Made by a program: the position numbers and the translations under genes. Positions 1-3,999 of a DNA stretch of 6,256 bases are shown here, one piece after another. The stretch spans positions 1 through 6,256 of the forward strand of contig JAEXBA010000031.1 in assembly GCA_023457935.1 (NCBI GenBank), written 5' to 3'. Under the pieces are notes generated by a model. The model was not told the DNA's origin and made no database searches. It was given only the letters and a program-made list of their open reading frames with translations. How positions within the stretch are numbered: the stretch's first letter is position 1; each line of letters opens with the position of its first letter. This DNA is from Bacteroidota bacterium. GTDB taxonomy: Bacteria > Bacteroidota > Bacteroidia > Flavobacteriales > Weeksellaceae.

Positions 1-282
1 GGCGGAAATATCGATCAAAACTGGGTTATTCTGAAAAACGGAGCCGCAGTAATCGGGCTTTTTCAGGGAATGTTTGAAGGAAACTGGCTCACTTTCAATC
101 CCGGTTGGGACGGAAATGCGCAGAATCTCGAAGAATTCACCGATGTGCGAGATATTCAGAAACATCTGAAAGCCAACGGAATTCAGCTTGACAAAGAAGC
201 TGATGAAACCACCACCGGAATTGAACATATCATGCTGAAAGATCCGGATGGAAATGTAATTCTAATCGATCAGCACAGGTAA
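1..282 (+). CDS. VOC (glyoxalase-fold) family protein, 5' partial
   Basis: The reading frame is open from the first base and ends with TAA at 280-282, giving the last 93 residues of a protein whose start lies left of the window. The internal ATG at 70 is not the start, because the frame upstream of it reads as good protein (WVILKNGAAVIGLFQG). The pattern is that of a vicinal oxygen chelate domain C-terminal half: a strand ending in GLFQGMFEGN, a helix (FTDVRDIQKHLKANGI), then the closing strand pair IEHIMLKDPDGNVILIDQ, where DPDGN is the usual VOC turn. The family includes glyoxalase I, extradiol dioxygenases and resistance proteins; the sequence does not tell which substrate applies. The metal-binding first half is missing from view. 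Its stop codon is directly followed by the ATG of the GNAT remnant, so the two were probably co-transcribed. Confidence 0.85.
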   Translation, partial: GGNIDQNWVILKNGAAVIGLFQGMFEGNWLTFNPGWDGNAQNLEEFTDVRDIQKHLKANGIQLDKEADETTTGIEHIMLKDPDGNVILIDQHR

Positions 283-444
283 ATGAACATCGAAATTGTA
301 GAGATCAAACCGGAATTCCGCGAGGATTTCAAAAACCTGAATGTGGAATGCCTGCGGACACTGTATTTCCGAGGCAAAAAACTCAGAACAAGAATCAAGA
401 ATCAAGAATCCAGAATCAAGAACCAAGAATCAAGAAAACCTTGA
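283..444 (+). pseudogene. Truncated GNAT acetyltransferase remnant (N-terminal part only)
   Basis: An ATG follows the VOC stop with no gap and opens a 53-codon frame. Residues 1-20 (MNIEIVEIKPEFREDFKNLN) resemble the start of GNAT-family N-acetyltransferases of flavobacteria, in which a beta strand and helix lead into a conserved NxEW...YF segment. Here the frame reads NVECLRTLYF and then loses similarity: from about residue 30 it runs into the AAGAATC repeat array, so the tail is repeat-encoded (RIKNQESRIKNQESRKP). The acetyl-CoA binding motif (R/QxxGxG/A) of the family is absent. After YF, a reading shifted by one base gives EAKNSE, close to what I would expect of an intact relative, so a one-base deletion followed by a larger deletion is plausible. 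Almost certainly non-functional. The family assignment rests on a short stretch and is moderate. Confidence 0.55.
390..438. repeat. Tandem heptamer array, AAGAATC x6 plus a partial copy
   Basis: Six consecutive 7-nt units run from 390 to 431: AAGAATC, AAGAATC, AAGAATC, CAGAATC, AAGAACC, AAGAATC, followed by a degenerate unit AAGAAAA. Four units are identical. The array lies inside and beyond the broken GNAT reading frame. Arrays of this kind lie between genes in many flavobacterial genomes (general recollection). No function is evident. Confidence 0.85.
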
Positions 445-461
445 CCCTTGAACGAACAATC

Positions 462-489
462 ATAACTCATAATTCATAACTCATAACTC
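462..489. repeat. Tandem heptamer array, ATAACTC/ATAATTC x4
   Basis: Four adjacent 7-nt units (ATAACTC, ATAATTC, ATAACTC, ATAACTC) end 7 nt before the ATG of the PhnB-like gene. They share the 7-nt period of the AAGAATC array but not its sequence. The array forms most of the leader of the next gene; the remaining bases before the ATG are an A run, which suits Bacteroidota translation initiation. Confidence 0.85.
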
Positions 490-496
490 AAAAAAA

Positions 497-946
497 ATGG
501 CACAGGTAAACCCTTACATCACCTTCAACGGTAACTGCGAAGAAGCGTTCAACTTTTACAAATCCGTTTTCGGCGGAGAATTTCCTTACATCGGTCGTTT
601 TGGCGATATGCCGCCATCTGAAGACGGTAAACAGGTTTCCGAAGAAGAAAAAAACAGAATTATGCACGTTTCCCTGCCGATTTCTCCGGAAACGGTTCTC
701 ATGGGCAGCGACACGGGCGGCGAATACGCTTCCAACCACAACGCCGGAAACAATATCGCACTTTCGCTGAATACCGATTCCCGCGAAGAAGCAGAACGCC
801 TTTTCAACGGACTTTCCGAAGGTGGAAAGGTTACAATGCCGCTTACAGACACGTTTTGGGGCGCTTATTTCGGAATGTGGACGGACAAATTCGGGATTAA
901 CTGGATGGTGAATTACGACGATCCGGCAAAAATGCCTCAACATTAA
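497..946 (+). CDS. PhnB-like VOC family protein
   Basis: The gene encodes 149 residues. The N-terminus (VNPYITFNGNCEEAFNFYKSVFGGEF, residues 4-29) is the signature of the PhnB-like/3-dmu-9_3-mt branch of the VOC superfamily: strand, helix with AxxFYxxxFGGE, then a loop. The central part has HVSLPISPETVLMGSD (about residues 57-72), and the C-terminus has a helix (SREEAERLFNGLSEGG) and the typical closing strand FGMWTDKFGINWMVNY. The length is normal for the family (about 135-160). Members often dimerise; their reactions are mostly unknown, and the older name "3-demethylubiquinone methyltransferase-like" reflects similarity only. The ATG at 497 is chosen because the conserved first strand begins just after it and it is preceded by an A run. 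The gene lies downstream of heptamer repeats and upstream of the structured RNA candidate. I saw no good TAnnTTTG box before it. Confidence 0.9.
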   Translation: MAQVNPYITFNGNCEEAFNFYKSVFGGEFPYIGRFGDMPPSEDGKQVSEEEKNRIMHVSLPISPETVLMGSDTGGEYASNHNAGNNIALSLNTDSREEAERLFNGLSEGGKVTMPLTDTFWGAYFGMWTDKFGINWMVNYDDPAKMPQH

Positions 947-960
947 ATTTTTCTTTTTTT

Positions 961-1095
961 AGGAGCAACAACAGCGGGATTTCTCAGAAGAGCGGTCCCG
1001 TTTTCCGTTACTATCTTTTGGTTGCGGCGGCGGAGCCGCCGCAACCAAAAGGATAACCACTTCAACCGGGGCTATAATTCCGGGCAGTTGCTTCT
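961..1095 (+). ncRNA. Candidate structured RNA: closed four-helix junction
   Basis: Found by reading complementary segments by eye. P1 is the closing stem, 961-969 with 1087-1095 (AGGAGCAAC against GTTGCTTCT, one G-U). P2 is 973-985 with 990-1002, capped by an AGAA tetraloop and interrupted by one U x C mismatch. P3 is 1014-1031 with 1035-1052, 17 Watson-Crick pairs plus a terminal U-G around a GGA triloop. P4 is 1066-1071 with 1078-1083 (CCGGGG against TTCCGG, loop CTATAA). The joints P1/P2 and P4/P1 are both 3 nt. The seven wobble pairs (963/1093, 974/1001, 980/995, 981/994, 1014/1052, 1070/1079, 1071/1078) are all G-U on this strand and would be C x A on the other, which favours a + strand RNA. 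A short T run (1095-1098) follows. It could instead be a REP- or MITE-like dispersed repeat, or the 5' leader of the DUF1801 gene. I cannot assign a known RNA family. Confidence 0.45.
1015..1051. repeat. Perfect 17-bp inverted repeat, GC-rich hairpin
   Basis: The left arm 1015-1031 (CTTTTGGTTGCGGCGGC) and right arm 1035-1051 are exact reverse complements around the triloop GGA. The core is nearly all G and C, unlike the surrounding A+T-rich intergenic DNA. No T run follows on either strand, so it is not an ordinary intrinsic terminator. Its shape fits a REP-type palindrome; it is also helix P3 of the larger fold. Confidence 0.85.
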
Positions 1096-1148
1096 TTTCA
1101 CAGGATTCAGTACAGATTTCGTATTTTTAAAAATCATTATTTCAGAAT

Positions 1149-1568
1149 ATGGCAGAAAACAAAACAAAACCAACCGGTGAAAGTGTTGAAGAATTCATCA
1201 GAAGTTCAGACCCGAAGAAAATCGAAGACAGTTTTAAACTCGTGGAAATGATGGAAAAAGTTTCCGGCGAAAAAGCCTATATGTGGGGACCGTCCATCGT
1301 CGGTTTCGGAAATTACCATTACAAATACGAAAGTGGAAGGGAAGGAGATGCACCGCGTTTGGGGTTTTCACCCAGAAAAGGCAAGTTTTCGCTGTATGTT
1401 CTTCACAAAGATCACGAAAGCATGAAGCCGCTGTTGGAAAAACTTGGGAAAGTTGATGTTGCGAACGGCGGTTGCATTTACTTTAAGAAAATGGACGATT
1501 TGGATACCGAAATTCTGGAGGAGCTTTTAGTGGCCTCTTTGGAAGAAACCAAAAGAAAATGGGGATAA
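1149..1568 (+). CDS. DUF1801 domain-containing protein
   Basis: The gene encodes 139 residues. The DUF1801 (YdhG-like) pattern is clear: a helical N-terminus with SVEEFIRSSDPKKIEDSFKLVEMMEKVSGEKAYMWGPSIVGFGNYHYKY (about residues 14-62), then a strand segment with APRLGFSPRKGKFSLYVLH (residues 73-91), a helix (SMKPLLEKLGK) and GGCIYFKKMDDLDTEILEELLVASLEE near the end. The family has an SRPBCC-independent alpha/beta fold of unknown biochemical role and is common in Bacteroidota. No signal peptide or membrane segment is visible, so it should be cytoplasmic. It starts 53 nt after the structured RNA candidate and ends at a strong terminator. It is preceded by A/T-rich sequence without a Shine-Dalgarno-like stretch and without a clear promoter box. 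Confidence 0.9.
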   Translation: MAENKTKPTGESVEEFIRSSDPKKIEDSFKLVEMMEKVSGEKAYMWGPSIVGFGNYHYKYESGREGDAPRLGFSPRKGKFSLYVLHKDHESMKPLLEKLGKVDVANGGCIYFKKMDDLDTEILEELLVASLEETKRKWG

Positions 1569-1604
1569 AAAAACCTGCTGAATTTCAGCAGGTTTTTCTT
1601 TTTT
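1568..1604. terminator. Bidirectional intrinsic terminator between convergent genes
   Basis: The stem CCTGCTG (1574-1580) pairs with CAGCAGG (1586-1592) around AATTT, and can be lengthened by the flanking A run (1568-1573) with the T run (1593-1597). On the + strand it is followed by TTTTTCTTTTTT. Read on the - strand the same stem is followed by seven T. It lies between the ends of the DUF1801 gene and the HxlR gene and should serve both; the HxlR stop codon (1603-1605) overlaps the T tract. Confidence 0.92.
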
Positions 1605-1977
1605 AATTCATGTTCACCGTAGACATAAGCTCTTCGAAACCCTGTTTTTCATCCTCCTTGTACAGATACTTGGAAGACCAGTCGAAAACTGCACGGATAA
1701 TCGGAAGAAGATCCATACCTTTTTCGGTGATGTTGTAATGAAAAACCAGTTTGTTTCTGGTGCTTTTTGTTTTGGTGAGCAATCCTTCAGAAGTAAGTTT
1801 TTCAAGTCGGTCGGCAAGTGTGTTGGTTGCAATACCTTCCTGCATTTGCGAAAGTTCCTTAAAAGTTGTTTTTCCAAACATCGAAACATCGCGCAAAATC
1901 AGGAGAGTCCACTTGTCGCCGAAAATGTCGAGACTTCTTGCTAAAGGGCATAATGAACGGAACTCTTTACTCTTCAT
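1603..1977 (-). CDS. HxlR-family winged-helix transcriptional regulator
   Basis: The gene encodes 124 residues. The N-terminus CPLARSLDIFGDKWTLLILRD (residues 10-30) is the hallmark of the HxlR family, followed by the helix-turn-helix FKELSQMQEGIATNTLADRLEKLTSEGLL (about 39-67) and the wing strands NKLVFHYNITEKGMDLLPII (about 75-94). HxlR proteins bind DNA as dimers, and several sense aldehydes, quinones or oxidants through a conserved N-terminal cysteine, as in Bacillus YodB. Here Cys10 is the only cysteine and sits in that position. The gene has its own predicted promoter (2046-2075) with a dyad in its leader, suggesting autoregulation. It follows pcaF on the same strand, but no evidence shows that it controls the pca genes. 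The ATG at 1977 is chosen because the conserved CPLA motif follows within ten residues. Confidence 0.93.
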   Translation of the reverse strand: MKSKEFRSLCPLARSLDIFGDKWTLLILRDVSMFGKTTFKELSQMQEGIATNTLADRLEKLTSEGLLTKTKSTRNKLVFHYNITEKGMDLLPIIRAVFDWSSKYLYKEDEKQGFEELMSTVNMN

Positions 1978-2009
1978 ATGTACTCTTTTTGTTTTCCCTG
2001 AAATAATTC

Positions 2010-2026
2010 ACTTTAGTTTTTAAAGT
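2010..2026. promoter_or_regulatory. Candidate operator: inverted repeat ACTTTA-N5-TAAAGT
   Basis: A perfect 6-bp inverted repeat with a 5-bp spacer puts the half-site centres 11 bp apart, about one helical turn, as expected for a dimeric winged-helix regulator. It lies 33-49 bp upstream of the HxlR start codon and about 20 bp downstream of the predicted -7 box, a position suited to autorepression. The sequence is A/T-rich, so chance is possible. Confidence 0.45.
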
Positions 2027-2045
2027 ATTAGTTTTCAGTGGTTAA

Positions 2046-2075
2046 CAAATATAGAATAAAATATGAAAATTCAAA
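2046..2075 (-). promoter_or_regulatory. Bacteroidota-type promoter for the HxlR gene
   Basis: On the - strand TTTG (2075-2072) is followed after 18 nt by TATATTTG (2053-2046), an exact match to the TAnnTTTG -7 box of Bacteroidota with a TTTG -33 element at a suitable distance. Transcription would begin near 2040, giving a leader of roughly 60 nt before the ATG at 1977. Confidence 0.65.
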
Positions 2076-2111
2076 CGCTTATTTAAACGTTTCTGAAATT
2101 ATTAACGTTTC
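2073..2111. promoter_or_regulatory. Cluster of three ACG(T/C)TT motifs upstream of the HxlR promoter
   Basis: AAACGCTT (2073-2080), the 8-bp palindrome AAACGTTT (2085-2092) and TAACGTTT (2103-2110) lie within 38 bp. The last two share AACGTTTC as an 18-bp-spaced direct repeat (2086-2093 and 2104-2111). The first overlaps the predicted -33 element. This could be an activator or repressor site, but the region is A/T-rich and short. Confidence 0.25.
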
Positions 2112-2139
2112 ATTTGATAATCAGCAATTTACGAAATTT

Positions 2140-3357
2140 TTAAGCATTCGCATTCTCCAGAATTACCGCGTAACCCTGTCCGACACCGATACACATCGTG
2201 CACAAAGCATATTTTTTTCCGGTTTTCTGAAGTTCAAGTGCGGCAGAATATGTGATCCTTGTTCCGCTCATTCCAAGTGGATGTCCCAAAGCAATCGCGC
2301 CGCCGTTGACATTCACACGCGGATCGTCGTTGGCAATTCCCAGTTCTTTTAAACAAGCGATACTTTGTGCGGCAAACGCTTCATTCAGTTCAATAATATC
2401 GATTTGATCCAAAGTCAGGTTGGCTCTTTTCAACGCTAGTTTCGTGGCTTCAACCGGACCGATTCCCATAATTCTCGGCTCAGTTCCTGTTACTGCGGAT
2501 GTCACGATTTTTGCCAAAGGTATCAGGTTGTATTTTTCAACGGCTTCGTCTGAAGCGACGATCACAGCGGCAGCTCCGTCATTCAAACCTGATGCATTTC
2601 CAGCAGTTACCGTTCCGTTTTCCTTTACAAATGCGGCTCTCAGTTTCCCCAAAACTTCCATGGAAGTATTCGGTTTTATGAATTCATCTTTATTTACAGT
2701 GATTGGATCTGCTTTCCTTTGCGGAATGACGATGTCCGAAATTTCTTCCGCCAAACGGCCGCTTTCCTGCGCTTTTTTGGCTTTCATTTGTGAATTCAAT
2801 GCAAATTCATCCTGTTCTTCACGCGAAATGGAATACATTTCAGCCAGATTCTCAGCTGTTTTTCCCATTGCTTCGGTGCCGTACATTTTCTCCATTTGAG
2901 GATTGATGAAACGCCACCCGAAACTGGAATCATACATTTTCTGAGTCGTATCGAAACCACTTTCTCCTTTGGAAATTGCGTAAGGACCGCGTGTCATTCC
3001 TTCAACACCTCCTGCAATGAAAAGATCCCCTTCATCAGATTTTATCGCTCTTGAAGCCTGTGCAATGGCACTCATTCCTGAAGCACACAAACGGTTTACC
3101 GTTTCGCCCGGAACAGTTACGGGAAGTCCGGCCAGAAGCAGCGACATTCTCGCTACATTCCGGTTGTCTTCTCCTGCCTGATTGGCACATCCGATAATTA
3201 CATCGTCAATTTTGTCGGTCGGTAATTCCGGATTTTTTTCAATCAGACTTTTAATTACAGAAGCCATTAAATCATCGGTTCTCACCGGAGCGAGCTGACC
3301 TTTGAAATTCCCGATGGCAGAACGGGTTCCGTCGATTATGTATGCGTTTTTACTCAT
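2140..3357 (-). CDS. pcaF: 3-oxoadipyl-CoA thiolase (acetyl-CoA C-acyltransferase)
   Basis: Cleaves 3-oxoadipyl-CoA with CoA to succinyl-CoA and acetyl-CoA, the last step of the beta-ketoadipate pathway, in the cytoplasm. The protein has 405 residues, close to the usual 400 of PcaF. The catalytic residues of thiolases are all present: the nucleophile Cys91 in NRLCASGMSA, NEAF at 325-328, His359 in GGAIALGHPLGMSGTR, and Cys389 in CIGVGQG. The Val in CIGVGQG, where many other degradative thiolases have Gly, and the GHPLGMSG stretch favour the PcaF group over a fatty-acid thiolase. The glycine-rich segment TAGNASGLNDGAAA (251-264) is also typical. The gene begins 48 nt after the FUSC-like gene, and upstream lie the CoA-transferase and enol-lactonase of the same pathway. 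No intrinsic terminator is visible after its stop. A general beta-ketothiolase is the main alternative. Confidence 0.92.
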   Translation of the reverse strand: MSKNAYIIDGTRSAIGNFKGQLAPVRTDDLMASVIKSLIEKNPELPTDKIDDVIIGCANQAGEDNRNVARMSLLLAGLPVTVPGETVNRLCASGMSAIAQASRAIKSDEGDLFIAGGVEGMTRGPYAISKGESGFDTTQKMYDSSFGWRFINPQMEKMYGTEAMGKTAENLAEMYSISREEQDEFALNSQMKAKKAQESGRLAEEISDIVIPQRKADPITVNKDEFIKPNTSMEVLGKLRAAFVKENGTVTAGNASGLNDGAAAVIVASDEAVEKYNLIPLAKIVTSAVTGTEPRIMGIGPVEATKLALKRANLTLDQIDIIELNEAFAAQSIACLKELGIANDDPRVNVNGGAIALGHPLGMSGTRITYSAALELQKTGKKYALCTMCIGVGQGYAVILENANA

Positions 3358-3405
3358 ATTAAAAATTTGTTTAAAAATAGGGCTTTTTCGTGGGTTGAGA
3401 AAATC

Positions 3406-3939
3406 CTAGTCTCTTAGTTTATGTTCTATTTGAAGGGCTTTACGGTGAAAATAACGGATTGGATACGCGGTAACCAAAATCACCGAAAGTCCGATGATAC
3501 AGCCCGCCAAAACTGAAATGAATCTTTCAATTGGCGCCAGATAACCTTCGTCGGGTTTTTCAATCAGGATAATGATAACGGCTACAATCGCAGTTCGGGC
3601 TACTTTCAAAAGATTGAAGCCTTTACAGAGCAAAGCCGCCAAAATAATTCCTGCCATCACTTTCAGATACATATCCACCGGAAGAAAAACCGCTGCAAAA
3701 CCTGACGCGGCTCCTACGAAATTCGCTTTTACACGCTCTATCGAAAGTTTTCTGCTGTCGCTTGCTTCGGGAGAAATCACTAATAAAATGGAGATCAGTG
3801 CCCAAAACAAATCGTATTGAGGAACGGCTTTCATCAGAAAATATCCGATTGAAAAACCGATTAAACACCGGCAGATGTAAATAAAAATCGGGGAGAAGAT
3901 GAATCCCCGAAATCCTGATATGGTTTGCGTTTTATCCAT
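3406..3939 (-). CDS. Small FUSC-like inner-membrane protein
   Basis: The protein has 177 residues from the ATG at 3939. An in-frame TTG at 3963 would add eight residues (MLQNLLFK), but it lies inside a hairpin and I prefer the ATG. About six hydrophobic segments can be seen (roughly residues 16-36, 43-56, 72-87, 91-106, 113-127, 138-158). A charged stretch SPEASDSRKLSIERVKANFVG sits between segments 2 and 3 and EKPDEGYLAPIERF before the last. This six-helix layout, with an ER...G motif before helices 3 and 6, resembles the FUSC/aromatic acid exporter group (fusaric acid resistance, AaeB). It is far shorter than full-length FUSC exporters and would have to act as an oligomer. It lies between the CoA-transferase and thiolase genes of the 3-oxoadipate pathway, so export or uptake of an aromatic or organic acid is a fair guess, but this is inference. 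The stop codon is TAG. Confidence 0.75.
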   Translation of the reverse strand: MDKTQTISGFRGFIFSPIFIYICRCLIGFSIGYFLMKAVPQYDLFWALISILLVISPEASDSRKLSIERVKANFVGAASGFAAVFLPVDMYLKVMAGIILAALLCKGFNLLKVARTAIVAVIIILIEKPDEGYLAPIERFISVLAGCIIGLSVILVTAYPIRYFHRKALQIEHKLRD

Positions 3940-3943
3940 TTTG

Positions 3944-3988
3944 AAAAGTAAATTTTGCAGCAATTTTCAGCGCTGCAAAATTACTTTT
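3944..3988 (-). promoter_or_regulatory. Long hairpin directly before the FUSC-like start codon
   Basis: The arms 3972-3988 and 3944-3961 are complementary over 17 pairs with a single bulged base, around a 10-nt loop. On the - strand the 3' arm ends in TTTACTTTT and the ATG at 3939 follows four bases later. It may be an internal terminator or attenuator after the CoA-transferase gene, an RNA-processing or stability element, or a structure that limits translation of the next gene. The 5' arm contains TAATTTTG, which matches TAnnTTTG, but I find no TTTG or TTG at a proper distance upstream, so a promoter here is weak. Confidence 0.6.
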
Positions 3989-3999
3989 TGATGTTGAAA

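Noticed and set aside
390..489. Repeats as a CRISPR array or attachment site
   Set aside because: The units are 7 nt, contiguous and without spacers; there is no integrase, tRNA or cas gene nearby.
488..943. Open frame of about 150 codons on the - strand opposite the PhnB-like gene
   Set aside because: Its translation (rich in H, F, V and R) matches no family pattern I know, while the + strand frame has a clear PhnB-like VOC sequence. It is a shadow.
945..960. T-rich tract after the PhnB-like gene as an intrinsic terminator
   Set aside because: No adequate stem precedes it. The hairpin at 973-1002 with TTTT after it is a possible weak terminator, but it fits better as a helix of the larger fold.
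1094..1148. Promoter for the DUF1801 gene (TATTTTTA at 1122-1129)
   Set aside because: It lacks the final G of TAnnTTTG and there is no TTG or TTTG 17-23 nt upstream, so it is not distinguishable from A/T-rich background.
2420..2899. Open frame of about 159 codons on the + strand opposite pcaF
   Set aside because: The - strand frame holds a complete thiolase with all catalytic residues; the antisense translation is low in complexity and unrecognisable.
3940..3963. TTG start that would lengthen the FUSC-like protein by eight residues
   Set aside because: The TTG lies at the loop edge of a strong hairpin, and an ATG with an A-rich lead lies just downstream at 3939. The extra residues add no conserved feature.
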